A DNA stretch of 64,000 nucleotides from Xanthomonas sp. DAR 35659 (GTDB lineage Bacteria; Pseudomonadota; Gammaproteobacteria; Xanthomonadales; Xanthomonadaceae): positions 3,772,001 through 3,836,000 of the forward strand of contig NZ_CP162488.1 of NCBI RefSeq assembly GCF_041242975.1. The letters are read 5' to 3'. Below, one piece after another: positions 9,837-18,882 of this stretch. Under the pieces are notes generated by a model. It was given only the letters and a program-made list of their open reading frames with translations. It was not told where the DNA came from and made no database searches. Position 1 is the stretch's first letter. The number at the start of each line of letters is the position of its first letter. The position numbers and the translations under genes were made by a program.

Positions 9837-9947
9837 GCATCTCCCTCCCAGAAGCGCTGGCCGCATTGTGGCCGATCCAGCCCGATAGCGTGAACCGCAG
9901 CGCCCGATTCTCATCTCCTGCACACCGCCTTGGACACAGTGGCGGGC

Positions 9948-10952
9948 ATGCCCACCGCCGCCACCAAGGACCTGATCGTGCTGCGCCCGGAAGGGCTGTA
10001 TTGCCCCGCCGGCGACTTCCACATCGATCCCTGGCGGCCGGTACCGCGCGCGGTCATCACCCACGGCCACGGCGATCACGCGCGCGCCGGCATGGGCGAG
10101 TACCACTGCACCGCCGCCAGCTTGCCGATCCTGCGCTGGCGGCTCGGGGAGCAGGCGTACCACGCCTACGCGTACGGCGAACGCTTCGCGCTGGGCGCGG
10201 CGACCGTCTCGCTGCACCCGGCCGGGCACGTGCTCGGCTCGGCGCAGGTGCGTGTGGAGGTGGACGGCGACGTGTGGGTGGCTTCCGGCGACTACAAGCG
10301 CCAGCCCGACCCGACCTGCGCGCCGTTCGAGGTGGTGCGCTGCGACACCTTCATCACCGAGGCCACCTTCGCCCTGCCGGTGTACCGCTGGCCGGACACC
10401 AGCACGGTGGCGCGCGAGATCGTCGCCTGGCGCCACGAATGCGCCGCGCGCGGCGAGGCGGCGGTGCTGTTCTGCTACGCGCTGGGCAAGGCGCAACGGG
10501 TGCTGGCCGAGCTGCAACCGTGGGACGACCAGCCGGCACTGCTGCACGGCGCGATCGCCGCCGGCGTGGCGGTGTACCGGCAGGCCGGGATCGCGATGCT
10601 GGACACGCAGCCGGTGGCCGACCTGGACAAGCGCGCCGACTACGCCGGGCAACTGGTGCTGGCGCCGCCGTCGGCCGCGGGCAGTCCCTGGCTGCGGCGC
10701 TTCCGCCATGCCCAGCTCGGCTTCGCCTCAGGCTGGATGCGGCTGCGCGGCAACCGCCGCCGGCGCAACTACGACCGCGGCTTCGTGGTGTCCGACCACG
10801 CCGACTGGCCCGACCTGCTGCGCACCATCGCCGAGACCGGCGCGCGGCGCGTCATCGCCACCCACGGCAACACCGACGCGATCATCCGCGCGCTCAACGA
10901 ACGCGGCGTCGCCGCCGAGGCGTTCCGCACCGACTACGGTGCCGAGGAATGA
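9948..10952 (+). CDS. Ligase-associated MBL-fold DNA exonuclease
   Basis: Length is 334 residues from ATG 9948; a TTG start at 9930 would add six. The metallo-beta-lactamase metal motif is HGHGDHA near residue 45, with later metal ligands in HPAGHVLGSAQ and SGDYK. The C-terminus has VVSDHADWPDLL and ATHGNTD, typical of the nuclease (beta-CASP-like) branch. In the Lhr/Exo/Lig/Pe clusters described from Pseudomonas putida the homologue is a metal-dependent DNA exonuclease. Its stop overlaps the ligase start (ATGA). Confidence 0.9.
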   Translation: MPTAATKDLIVLRPEGLYCPAGDFHIDPWRPVPRAVITHGHGDHARAGMGEYHCTAASLPILRWRLGEQAYHAYAYGERFALGAATVSLHPAGHVLGSAQVRVEVDGDVWVASGDYKRQPDPTCAPFEVVRCDTFITEATFALPVYRWPDTSTVAREIVAWRHECAARGEAAVLFCYALGKAQRVLAELQPWDDQPALLHGAIAAGVAVYRQAGIAMLDTQPVADLDKRADYAGQLVLAPPSAAGSPWLRRFRHAQLGFASGWMRLRGNRRRRNYDRGFVVSDHADWPDLLRTIAETGARRVIATHGNTDAIIRALNERGVAAEAFRTDYGAEE

Positions 10953-12541
10953 AGCGCTTCGCAGCGTTGTACCGGCAACTGGACCAGAGCACCGCGACGC
11001 TGGACAAGCGCGCCGCGCTGGTCGCCTACTTCGAGCAGGCGCCGCCGGCCGACGCGGCCTGGGCGATCTGGCTGCTCAGCGGCGGCAAGCTGCGGCGCAT
11101 CGCCAACACCCGCGAATTGCGCGAGTGGATCGCGCAGGAAAGCGGCCTGCCCGGCTGGCTGGTGGACGACAGCTACGACCATGTCGGCGACCTGGCCGAA
11201 ACCCTCACCCTGCTGCTCGACGACCCGGCGGAGACGTCGGATCCGGCGCCGCTGCGCGACTGGATCGAGGAACGCCTGCTGCCGGTGGCCGCGCAGGACG
11301 ACGCCGCGCGTCGCGCCGCCGTGGTCGCCGGCTGGCGCAGCCTGGCCTTCGACGAGCGCCTGCTGTTCAACAAGCTGCTGACCGGCGCGCTGCGCGTGGG
11401 CGTGTCGCAGCGGTTGGTACAGCAGGCGCTGGCGGCGATGTCCGGGATCGACATCGCGCGCATCGCCCAGCGCATGCTCGGCGCGTGGTCGCCGACGCCG
11501 GCCGCGCTGGAGGATCTGCTCTCGCATGACGTGTTGCCCAGCGATCGCCAGCAGCCCTACCCGTTCTTCCTTGCCTCGCCGCTGGAACACGACGCTGCCA
11601 CGCTGGGCGCGATCGATGAGTGGCAACTGGAATGGAAATGGGACGGCATCCGCCTGCAGCTGATCCGCCGCGACGGCGAGGTGGCGCTGTGGTCGCGCGG
11701 CGAGGAACGCCTGGATGGACGCTTCCCGGAAATCGAGGCCGCCGCGGCGACGCTGCCGCGCGATGCGGTGATCGACGGCGAACTGCTCGGCTGGCGCGCG
11801 GGCGAGGACGCGCCGTTGCCGTTCACCGCCCTGCAGACCCGCATCCAGCGCCGCAAGCCCGGCGCCAAGACCCTGGCCGACACCCCGGCGCGGGTGCTGG
11901 CCTACGACCTGCTGGAATTGGACGGCGTCGACCTGCGCGAGCAACCGCTGGCGCAGCGCCGCGCGCAGTTGCAGGCCTTGCTCGATACGCATGCGGATCC
12001 GCGCATCGTGCTGTCGCCGCAGGTGCGGGCCGCGGCGTGGGACGAGGCCGCAGCACTGCGCGCGAAGGCGCGCGAACGCGGCGTGGAAGGGCTGATGCTC
12101 AAGCGCGCCACGTCGCCGTATCAATCCGGGCGCCGCCGCGGCGACTGGTGGAAGTGGAAGATCGAGCCGCTGACCATCGACGCGGTGCTGCTGTACGCGC
12201 AGGCCGGCCATGGCCGCCGCAGCACGCTGTACACCGACTACACCTTCGGGCTGTGGGACGGCGACCACCTGGTGCCGGTGGCCAAGGCGTATTCGGGCCT
12301 GGACGACAGCGAGATCCTGGCCTTGGACCGCTGGATCCGCGCGCACACCACCGAGCGTTTCGGCCCGGTGCGCGCGGTGACCCCGTACCACGTGTTCGAA
12401 CTCGGCTTCGAGGCGGTGAACAAGAGCAGCCGGCACAAGTCCGGCATCGCGGTGCGTTTCCCACGCATCCTGCGCTGGCGCCACGACAAGCCCTACGCCG
12501 AGGCCGACCGGCTAGCCACGCTGCAGGCGCTGGCGCGATGA
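10949..12541 (+). CDS. ATP-dependent DNA ligase of a repair cluster
   Basis: The 530-residue protein has an N-terminal all-helical domain (to about 210), a nucleotidyltransferase domain and an OB fold. The adenylated lysine is Lys230 in EWKWDGIRLQ. Other ligase motifs are visible: WSRGEERLDGRFPE (III), DGELLGW, EGLMLKR (IV) and WWKWKIEP (V). The sequence suggests an ATP enzyme additional to the NAD-dependent LigA expected elsewhere. It overlaps both neighbours by four bases (ATGA at each end), so the operon is tightly coupled. It carries no LigD polymerase or phosphoesterase domains; separate genes here supply the nuclease and phosphoesterase. Confidence 0.93.
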   Translation: MKRFAALYRQLDQSTATLDKRAALVAYFEQAPPADAAWAIWLLSGGKLRRIANTRELREWIAQESGLPGWLVDDSYDHVGDLAETLTLLLDDPAETSDPAPLRDWIEERLLPVAAQDDAARRAAVVAGWRSLAFDERLLFNKLLTGALRVGVSQRLVQQALAAMSGIDIARIAQRMLGAWSPTPAALEDLLSHDVLPSDRQQPYPFFLASPLEHDAATLGAIDEWQLEWKWDGIRLQLIRRDGEVALWSRGEERLDGRFPEIEAAAATLPRDAVIDGELLGWRAGEDAPLPFTALQTRIQRRKPGAKTLADTPARVLAYDLLELDGVDLREQPLAQRRAQLQALLDTHADPRIVLSPQVRAAAWDEAAALRAKARERGVEGLMLKRATSPYQSGRRRGDWWKWKIEPLTIDAVLLYAQAGHGRRSTLYTDYTFGLWDGDHLVPVAKAYSGLDDSEILALDRWIRAHTTERFGPVRAVTPYHVFELGFEAVNKSSRHKSGIAVRFPRILRWRHDKPYAEADRLATLQALAR

Positions 12542-15078
12542 CCTCGCCGCAGGCGCGCAAGCGCCCAGCCGATGCACCGTTGTACGCGTGGTTCGCCGCG
12601 CAAGGCTGGCAACCGCTGCCGTTCCAGCGTGCGCTGTGGACGCACTATCTGGGCGGCGTCTCGGGCCTGCTGCATACGCCCACCGGCAGCGGCAAGACCC
12701 TGGCCGCGTTCGGCGGCCCGCTGCTGGAAGGCCTGCGCGAACAGGCCGCGCTGCAGGCCGCGACAGCCAAGCGGCCGCGCCGCGCCAAGGCGGCCGCTAC
12801 CGACCGGACCGCAGCGGCGCAGCGGGCGCGCCGGCAGCCGCAGCGCGCGCTGAAAGTGCTGTGGATCACCCCGCTGCGCGCGCTCGCCGCCGACACCTTG
12901 CGCGCGCTGCGCGAACCGGTGGCGGCGCTGGGCCTGGACTGGCAGGTCGGCCTGCGCACCGGCGATGCCAGCGCGCGCGACAAGCGCCTGGCGCGCAGCG
13001 GCAAGCTCGACGTCCTGGTGACCACGCCCGAGTCGCTGGCGCTGCTGCTGTCCTATCCCGACACCGCACCGCAGTTGGCGACGCTGCGCTGCGTGATCGT
13101 CGACGAGTGGCACGAACTGCTCGGCAACAAGCGCGGCGTGCTGCTGCAACTGTGCCTGGCGCGGCTGCGCGCGTGGGCGCCGGCGCTGCGCACCTGGGGC
13201 CTGTCGGCCACGCTCGGCAACCTCGACGAGGCACGTGACGTGTTGCTGCCGCATCTCGCCGACGCGCCGATCGTGGCCGGGGTCAAGCCGCGCACATTGA
13301 CCCTGGAAACGCTGGCGCCGGCCAGCGGCGAGCGCTTCCCCTGGGCCGGGCACCTGGGCCTGTCGCAATTACCGCGGGTGCTGGAAAACCTGTTCGCGGT
13401 GCGCACCAGCCTGCTGTTCACCAACACCCGCGCGCAGGCCGAACTGTGGCACCAGGCACTGGAATCGGTATGGCCCGAGGACACGCAGAGCCTGGCCCTG
13501 CATCACGGCTCGCTGGATCCGGCGCTGCGCCGCGCCGCCGAGCAAGGCCTGCGCGACGGCAGCCTGCGCTGCGTCGTCGCCACCTCCAGCCTGGACCTGG
13601 GCGTGGATTTCCCCGCGGTCGACCAGGTGCTGCAGATCGGCAGTCCCAAGGGCGTGGCGCGGCTGCTGCAACGCGCCGGCCGCGCCCGGCATCGTCCCGG
13701 CGAAGCCGGCCACGTGCTGTGCGTGCCCACCCACGCGCTGGAATTGGTCGAATACGCCGCCGCGCGCCGCGCCATCGCTCATGGCCGCGTCGAATCGCGC
13801 CCGGCGCCGCGGCTGTCGCTGGACGTGTTGGCGCAGCATTGCGTGACCTGCGCGCTGGGCGGCGGCTTCCGCGCCGACGCGCTGTTCGCCGAGGTGCGCG
13901 GCAGCGCCGCGTTCGCCGCGCTCGACGCCGCCACCTGGGCCGCGGTGCTGGAGTTCGTGGTGCAGGGCGGGCGCGCGCTGGCGCAGTACCCGGACTACCG
14001 CAAGGTGGTGCGCGACGAGGACGGCGTGTACCGCGTGCACGACCGCCGCATCGCGCTGCGCCACCGACTGTCGATCGGCACCATCACCAGCGACGGCAGC
14101 GTCGCGGTGCGCTTCCTGCGCGGCGGCCGGCTCGGCGCGGTGGAGGAGCAGTTCGTCGGCCGCCTGCGCCGCGGCGACCGTTTCCAGTTCGCCGGGCGCC
14201 TGCTGGAGCTGGTGCGGCTGGAGGACATGACCGCCTACGTGCGCCTGGCCAAGGGCGGCGACGGCAGCGTGCCGAAATGGATGGGCGGGCGCATGCCCTT
14301 GTCCTCGGCGCTGGCGCACGAAGTGGAAGCGGTGTTCGCCGAGCCGCGCGGCGAGGAGGAACTGCGCGCGCTGGCGCCGCTGCTCGGCCTGCAGCGCGCA
14401 CTGTCGGCGCTGCCGGCGCCGGGGCGGCTGCTGGTGGAAAGCGTGCGCGCCCGCGGCGGCCGCCACGTGTTCGTCTACCCGTTCGCCGGGCGCCAGGTGC
14501 ACGAGGGCCTGGCCGCGCTGCTGGCGCTGCGCTGGGGCCGGCGGCAGCGCAACACTTTCAGCTTCGCCGCCAACGACTACGGGTTGGTGCTGTCGCCGGC
14601 ACAGGACGTGGTGGTCGAGGACGCGTTGCTGCGCGAACTGCTCAGCCCCGAGCATCTGTTCGAGGATCTGCGCGAAAGTCTCAACCTGGGCGAACTGGCG
14701 CGCCGCCAGTTCCGCGAGATCGCGCGCGTGTCCGGCCTGCTGCCGCCGAGCCTGCCCGGCGGCACGCCGCGCAGCCTGCGCCAGTTGCAGGCCTCCAGCG
14801 GCCTGCTGTACGACGTGCTGAGCCGCTTCGACCCCGGCCACCTGCTGCTGGCGCAGGCCGAGCGCGAAGTGCTGCAGGGCGAAATGGAACTGACCCGGCT
14901 CGCCGCCACTCTGCACGACTGCGCCGCGCGCGAACTGGCCGTGTACACGCCGCGCAGCCTGACCCCGCTGTCGTTCCCGCTGTGGGCCGAGAGCATCCGC
15001 GGCCAGCTCAGCACCGAGGACTGGAAGGCGCGGGTGATGCGCGCGGCCGCGCAGCTGGAACAACGCCATGCGCGCTGA
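12538..15078 (+). CDS. Ligase-associated Lhr-type DEXH DNA helicase
   Basis: The 846-residue superfamily 2 helicase starts in an ATGA overlap with the ligase. The Walker A is TPTGSGKT (Lys53) and the Walker B box DEWH (189-192), with SATLGN as motif III. The second RecA domain has SSLDLGVDFP and QRAGRARHRPGE. The C-terminal half carries the Lhr-core winged-helix and DUF4145-like regions. Lhr-core helicases translocate 3'-to-5' on single-stranded DNA and unwind DNA or RNA:DNA duplexes. The Ala/Arg/Lys-rich insertion at about residues 75-103 looks like a flexible loop. Confidence 0.92.
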   Translation: MTSPQARKRPADAPLYAWFAAQGWQPLPFQRALWTHYLGGVSGLLHTPTGSGKTLAAFGGPLLEGLREQAALQAATAKRPRRAKAAATDRTAAAQRARRQPQRALKVLWITPLRALAADTLRALREPVAALGLDWQVGLRTGDASARDKRLARSGKLDVLVTTPESLALLLSYPDTAPQLATLRCVIVDEWHELLGNKRGVLLQLCLARLRAWAPALRTWGLSATLGNLDEARDVLLPHLADAPIVAGVKPRTLTLETLAPASGERFPWAGHLGLSQLPRVLENLFAVRTSLLFTNTRAQAELWHQALESVWPEDTQSLALHHGSLDPALRRAAEQGLRDGSLRCVVATSSLDLGVDFPAVDQVLQIGSPKGVARLLQRAGRARHRPGEAGHVLCVPTHALELVEYAAARRAIAHGRVESRPAPRLSLDVLAQHCVTCALGGGFRADALFAEVRGSAAFAALDAATWAAVLEFVVQGGRALAQYPDYRKVVRDEDGVYRVHDRRIALRHRLSIGTITSDGSVAVRFLRGGRLGAVEEQFVGRLRRGDRFQFAGRLLELVRLEDMTAYVRLAKGGDGSVPKWMGGRMPLSSALAHEVEAVFAEPRGEEELRALAPLLGLQRALSALPAPGRLLVESVRARGGRHVFVYPFAGRQVHEGLAALLALRWGRRQRNTFSFAANDYGLVLSPAQDVVVEDALLRELLSPEHLFEDLRESLNLGELARRQFREIARVSGLLPPSLPGGTPRSLRQLQASSGLLYDVLSRFDPGHLLLAQAEREVLQGEMELTRLAATLHDCAARELAVYTPRSLTPLSFPLWAESIRGQLSTEDWKARVMRAAAQLEQRHAR

Positions 15079-15706
15079 ACTGGACTGGTGCCTGGCCGGC
15101 GAGCCGATGCTGCTGCTCGGCGAACGCGCGCTGTACTGGCCCGCGCGGCGGCGGCTGCTGATCGCCGACCTGCATCTGGGCAAGGCCGACGTGTTCCGCC
15201 GCGCCGGCATCGGCCTGCCCAGCGGCGGCACCGCACTCGACCTGCAGCGCCTCGCTGCGTTGATGCAGGCGCAGGCGGCGCAGGAACTGTGGATCCTCGG
15301 CGACGTGCTGCACGGCGCTGCGCCCGCCGCCGCTTGGCAACGCGACTGGCATGCCTGGCGCGCGGCGCATCCGCAGTTGCGCGTGGCCGCGATCGCCGGC
15401 AACCACGACCGCGCGCTGGCCGGCGCCGGATTGGACATCGCGCTGCTCGGCGAACAGGTCGAGGACGGTCCGTTCGCGCTGCGCCACGACCCGGCGCCGC
15501 ACGCGCATCTGCACGTGCTGTGCGGGCACCTGCATCCGCTGGCGAAACTGCCCGGCATGCGCCAGCGCTGGCCCGCGTTCTGGCTGCGCGAACGGATGAC
15601 GGTGCTGCCCGCGTTCTCGCAGTTCACCGCCGGTGTGGTCCCGATCCTGGAGGCAGGCGAACGCCTGGTCGCCTGTGTCGAGGGCGAGGCGCTGGCGTTG
15701 CCGTAG
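15068..15706 (+). CDS. pdeM: Ligase-associated DNA damage response endonuclease PdeM
   Basis: The 212-residue calcineurin-like phosphoesterase overlaps the helicase end by 11 bases. Metal-binding motifs are visible: ADLHLGK, GDVLHG, GNHD and CGHLHP. It is the fourth member of the exonuclease-ligase-helicase-phosphoesterase set and likely processes blocked DNA ends with Mn2+. Translation should be coupled, since the start lies inside the helicase gene. A long inverted repeat follows 57 bases downstream at the convergent junction. Confidence 0.9.
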   Translation: MRAELDWCLAGEPMLLLGERALYWPARRRLLIADLHLGKADVFRRAGIGLPSGGTALDLQRLAALMQAQAAQELWILGDVLHGAAPAAAWQRDWHAWRAAHPQLRVAAIAGNHDRALAGAGLDIALLGEQVEDGPFALRHDPAPHAHLHVLCGHLHPLAKLPGMRQRWPAFWLRERMTVLPAFSQFTAGVVPILEAGERLVACVEGEALALP

Positions 15707-15762
15707 CGACGGGGAAACGCGCTACCCAGCGGGCATCGCGCGCCCTGTGGCATCGCACCCTT

Positions 15763-15826
15763 TGTAGGAGCGGCTTCAGCCGCGACGCCTTACCGGTAAA
15801 GCGTCGCGGCTGAAGCCGCTCCTACA
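15763..15826. repeat. Perfect inverted repeat of the GTAGGAGCGGCTTCAGCCGC family
   Basis: Arms of 26 bases (15763-15788 and 15801-15826) pair perfectly around a 12-base centre that itself contains the palindrome TTACCGGTAA. It lies between the convergent pdeM and monooxygenase genes and could act as a bidirectional terminator. Confidence 0.92.
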
Positions 15827-15857
15827 GAAAAGCCAGGGCGCTTCGTCGGCATCGTGT

Positions 15858-17114
15858 TCAGCGCGGCTGTTCCACCAACGGCGCCGCCGTCGCCTCCGCC
15901 AGCGCCTGCAAAAATCCAGGCGCCAGCGGCAGCTTGCCGAACCAGCCATGCTGCGTGCCGCTGAGCACGCGCAGCATGTGGCCGCGGCCGCCGGGCATGC
16001 GCCCGGCCGGCAGCATGCCGAGGTCGCGCACCCGCGCCACCAGGTCGCGCTCGGACTGGAACAGCGGCGTCAGCCAGCGGCTCCAGAACTGGTACACCGC
16101 CACGTGCGCCTGCCGCCGCGCCTGGTAGCGCGCCAAGGCCGCGTCCAGGTCCGGCGTCTCGCGCAAGGCCTCGCTCAGCGCCCAGGCATCCATCAGCGCC
16201 ATGTTGACGCCCTGCCCCAACTGCGGACTCATCGAATGCGCCGCGTCGCCGGCCAGCACCAGGCGGCCGCGGTACCAGCGCCGCTGCACCGCGTCGCGGT
16301 AGCTGGCGCGCGCCAACTGCGCCGGCGCGCACACCTGCGCCAGGCGCTCGCGCGCCTGCGGCCACAACTGCGCGACCTCGTCCAGCCACGCCTCCATGCC
16401 GCGCGCCTGCCAGGCCTCGAACTCGGCGGTGGGCAGGCTCCAGAAGAAACTCATGCGCGGCTCGGGATCGCCGGGCCGGGTGCCGACCGGCAACAGCCCG
16501 ATCATCTTGCGCGCGGCCACGTAGCGCTGCCGCAACTCGTCGGCGAAGGCCCAGCCGCCGCGCGGCAGTAGGCACCACAGCGCGCCCCACGGATAGACCC
16601 GGTCCAGCCGCGTGCCCTGCACCTGCGCGCGCAGCGCCGAGGCCGAGCCGTCGCAGGCGATCACCAGATCGAACGGGCCGTGCCAGCGGCCGTGCTGGTC
16701 CTGCACCCGGCGCAGGCCGTCGTCGATGGCGACGATGCGCGTGTCGCGCTGCAGCTCGGCGTAGCCGTCCCAGGCCTGCGCCAGCAGCGAGAACAGCGCG
16801 CCGCGCTGCATGCCCAGCCCGAACAGGCGCGCGTCCAGGTCGCGGTAGCGCATGTCCATCACCGCGCGGCCGCACGGCGTCTCGCCGTACAGGCGCCGCA
16901 CCGGCGCGCCGTGCGCCAGCGCCTGCTCGAGCAGGCCGATCCGCCACAGCACCTGCAGCCCGGTCGGCTGCAGCAGGAAACCGGCGCCGACCGGACCCGG
17001 CTGCGGCGCGCGTTCGAACACCTGTACTCGATGGCCGTCGCGCGCCAGCAGCAGCGCCAGGGCCTGGCCCGCCGTGCCATAGCCGACGATGCCGATCTGC
17101 ATCCGTTGCGTCAT
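15858..17114 (-). CDS. FAD-dependent aromatic-ring monooxygenase-like protein
   Basis: Length is 418 residues from ATG 17114 (a GTG at 17123 would add three). The N-terminal dinucleotide fold is GIVGYGTAGQALA, ending with Glu of VFERA for FAD. The second FAD motif is LAGDAAHSMSPQLGQGVN, and CDGSASALRAQ corresponds to the DG motif, so this is a class A flavoprotein hydroxylase (PHBH fold). The substrate cannot be read from sequence; no catabolic or ubiquinone genes adjoin it. It is probably transcribed alone, since the cspA terminator lies just upstream. Confidence 0.88.
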   Translation of the reverse strand: MTQRMQIGIVGYGTAGQALALLLARDGHRVQVFERAPQPGPVGAGFLLQPTGLQVLWRIGLLEQALAHGAPVRRLYGETPCGRAVMDMRYRDLDARLFGLGMQRGALFSLLAQAWDGYAELQRDTRIVAIDDGLRRVQDQHGRWHGPFDLVIACDGSASALRAQVQGTRLDRVYPWGALWCLLPRGGWAFADELRQRYVAARKMIGLLPVGTRPGDPEPRMSFFWSLPTAEFEAWQARGMEAWLDEVAQLWPQARERLAQVCAPAQLARASYRDAVQRRWYRGRLVLAGDAAHSMSPQLGQGVNMALMDAWALSEALRETPDLDAALARYQARRQAHVAVYQFWSRWLTPLFQSERDLVARVRDLGMLPAGRMPGGRGHMLRVLSGTQHGWFGKLPLAPGFLQALAEATAAPLVEQPR

Positions 17115-17155
17115 TGCGTCCACTACCCCGCGGCGCCGCGATGGCGACGCCTCCC

Positions 17156-17181
17156 ATAAAAAACCCCGCCGAAGCGGGGTT
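17156..17181 (-). terminator. Rho-independent terminator of cspA
   Basis: On the minus strand AACCCCGC pairs with GCGGGGTT around TTCG, followed by a run of six or more T. It sits 28 bases past the cspA stop and just before the monooxygenase start. Confidence 0.93.
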
Positions 17182-17208
17182 CAAAAACAGCTCAGCCGAG
17201 CAAGCGAT

Positions 17209-17415
17209 TTACTCGACAGGCGTGATATTGGAGGCCTGCGCGCCCTTCGGACCCTGGGTCACGTCGTAGCTGACACGCTGTCCTTCCTGCAGGCTGCGGA
17301 AGCCCTTGGAATTGATCGCCGAGAAGTGCGCGAACACGTCGGCGCTGCCGTCTTCCGGCGAAATAAAGCCAAATCCCTTGGCGTCGTTGAACCACTTGAC
17401 GGTACCGTTCGGCAT
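17209..17415 (-). CDS. cspA: Cold-shock domain RNA chaperone
   Basis: The 68-residue protein is a single cold-shock domain. Both RNA-binding motifs are present: KGFGFI (RNP1) and VFAHF (RNP2), with the start TVKWFN. It binds single-stranded RNA and DNA and melts mRNA secondary structure. Several paralogues usually exist, so the exact csp name is uncertain. It has its own promoter just after the preceding gene's stop, a leader of about 53 bases that begins with a hairpin, and a strong terminator. Such small, independent units are typical of csp genes. Confidence 0.93.
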   Translation of the reverse strand: MPNGTVKWFNDAKGFGFISPEDGSADVFAHFSAINSKGFRSLQEGQRVSYDVTQGPKGAQASNITPVE

Positions 17416-17452
17416 GGTGATGCGAGACCTTGTGCAATGATGGGTGGTGGTT

Positions 17453-17468
17453 GTGCGGCATACCGCAC
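17453..17468 (-). promoter_or_regulatory. Hairpin at the predicted 5' end of the cspA mRNA
   Basis: GTGCGG pairs with CCGCAC around a 4-base loop. With the promoter at 17475-17503, transcription would begin about at the first base of this stem. Such 5' hairpins can stabilise an mRNA or respond to temperature. Confidence 0.4.
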
Positions 17469-17474
17469 CGGCGG

Positions 17475-17503
17475 AGTATGCAAAGCTTGGGCAGCGAAGA
17501 CAA
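17475..17503 (-). promoter_or_regulatory. Predicted cspA promoter
   Basis: On the minus strand TTGTCT, a 17-base spacer and CATACT (each 4 of 6 consensus) immediately follow the stop codon of the phosphorylase gene. Confidence 0.5.
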
Positions 17504-18250
17504 TCACCCGCGCGCCAGTTCGCCGATCAGCTCCGGCAGCCCCGCCGAGGCTGCCTCCACGTTCGCCAGCACCTCGGCCAGGGTGATCTCCTGGGCGTCG
17601 CCGCAGCCGGCGGCCCAGTTCGCCACGATCGCCAGGCAGGCGTAGTCCAGCCCCAGTTCGCGCGCCAGCCCGGCCTCCGGCATGCCGGTCATGCCGACCA
17701 GGTCGCAGCCGTCGCGGCGCAGCCGCGCGATTTCCGCAATCGTTTCCAACCGCGGTCCCTGGGTGGCGCCGTAGCAGCCGCCATCGACCACCGCCACGCC
17801 GGTCAAGCGCGCGGCGGCCAGGACCTTGCTGCGCAGCAGCGGCGTGTAGGGATGGCCGAAATCCACGTGCAGCACCTCGCTGCCCGGCTCCTCGCACAGG
17901 GTGGAGATGCGCCCCCAGGTGTAGTCGATCAACTGGTCCGGGCAGGCCAGCACGCGCGGCCCGAAGCGCTCTCCGATGCCGCCGACGGTATTGAGCGCGA
18001 GCACCCGGGTGGCGCCGATCTGCTGCAGCGCAGCGAGATTGGCGCGGTAGTTGATCTTGTGCGGCGGCAGCGAATGGCCCTCGCCGTGGCGGGCCAGGAA
18101 CGCGACCCGGTGGCCGAGCAGCGTGCCGACGCGCAGCGGGCCGGACGGGCTGCCGTAGCGGGTGTCGACCTCGCGGGTTTCCACGTCGTCCAGTTGCGCG
18201 AGCGTGTAGACGCCGGTGCCGCCGATCACGGCCAGTGCGATGTTGTCCAT
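17504..18250 (-). CDS. S-methyl-5'-thioinosine / purine nucleoside phosphorylase (MTAP family)
   Basis: The 248-residue protein carries the MTAP/PNP-family phosphate loop (GGTGVY), the RHGEGH motif, NYRANL, and [10 protein letters not shown] in the nucleoside pocket. Human MTAP reads MTTVPE there. The MTGMPE form is that of the methylthioinosine phosphorylase of Pseudomonas aeruginosa, so hypoxanthine plus methylthioribose-1-phosphate are the likely products. It lies 77 bases after hpt on the same strand, so the hypoxanthine it releases could go straight to IMP. The substrate choice is inference from that one motif. Confidence 0.85.
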   Translation of the reverse strand: MDNIALAVIGGTGVYTLAQLDDVETREVDTRYGSPSGPLRVGTLLGHRVAFLARHGEGHSLPPHKINYRANLAALQQIGATRVLALNTVGGIGERFGPRVLACPDQLIDYTWGRISTLCEEPGSEVLHVDFGHPYTPLLRSKVLAAARLTGVAVVDGGCYGATQGPRLETIAEIARLRRDGCDLVGMTGMPEAGLARELGLDYACLAIVANWAAGCGDAQEITLAEVLANVEAASAGLPELIGELARG

Positions 18251-18327
18251 GCGGATCCTCGATCAAAACGGACGCGCGCCGCCGACCGGCCGCGCGCGGA
18301 GACGATGGCGGCGCCGTGCGGCGCGCG

Positions 18328-18882
18328 CTACTCCTTCATCGCGTAGATCGCCGGCAGGTTGCGCAGGGCTTCGTTGACGTCCATGCCGAAGCCGAACACG
18401 TAGCGGTCCGGGACCTCCACGCCCGTGTAGTCGGCGCGCACGTCGTCCAGGCAGCGGTCGTGGCGCTTGACCGTCAGCGCGGCGATGCGCACGTCGGTGG
18501 CGCCCTGCTCCAGGCACCACTCGCGCACCGCCTTCAGGGTCAGGCCTTCGTCGAGGATGTCGTCGAGCAGCAGCACGCGGCGGCCGTACAGCGCGGTGGC
18601 CGGGCGGTGCTTCCACACCAGTTCGCCGCCGACGGTCTCGCCGCGGTAGCGGGTGGCGTGCAGGTAGTCCAGCTGCAGGTCCTGGCCGCGCGCGCCCAGT
18701 TCCAGCGCCAGTTGCCCGGCGAACGGCAAGGCGCCGTGCATGATGGTCAGGTAGACGGGAATCTCGCCGCGGTAATCGGTGGCGATGGCGTCGGCAATGC
18801 GGGCGATGGCCTCATCGAGTTGCGGACGATCGACCAGCAGGTCGGCCTGGGCCAGGGCCTGGGCGATGGTGAGAGTGGACAT
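18328..18882 (-). CDS. hpt: Hypoxanthine-guanine phosphoribosyltransferase
   Basis: The 184-residue type I phosphoribosyltransferase has the PRPP loop VLLLDDILDEGLTLKAV near residues 104-120, the flexible-loop region with LDYLHATRYRGE, and a C-terminal purine-contact segment PDRYVFGFGMDVNEALRN. It converts hypoxanthine or guanine plus PRPP to IMP or GMP in the cytoplasm. Its ATG shares one base with the nagZ stop (TGATG), so it is co-translated with nagZ. The downstream phosphorylase would supply its substrate. Confidence 0.92.
   Translation of the reverse strand: MSTLTIAQALAQADLLVDRPQLDEAIARIADAIATDYRGEIPVYLTIMHGALPFAGQLALELGARGQDLQLDYLHATRYRGETVGGELVWKHRPATALYGRRVLLLDDILDEGLTLKAVREWCLEQGATDVRIAALTVKRHDRCLDDVRADYTGVEVPDRYVFGFGMDVNEALRNLPAIYAMKE

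Noticed and set aside
9837..10709. N-terminal extension of aidB to 837 residues
   Set aside because: The extra part lies antisense to the exonuclease gene. The ATG at 9836 has a good ribosome-binding site and matches AidB length.
10949..12541. LigD of non-homologous end joining
   Set aside because: The ligase has no polymerase or phosphoesterase domain and no ku gene is nearby. Its neighbours are those of the Lhr/Exo/Pe cluster.
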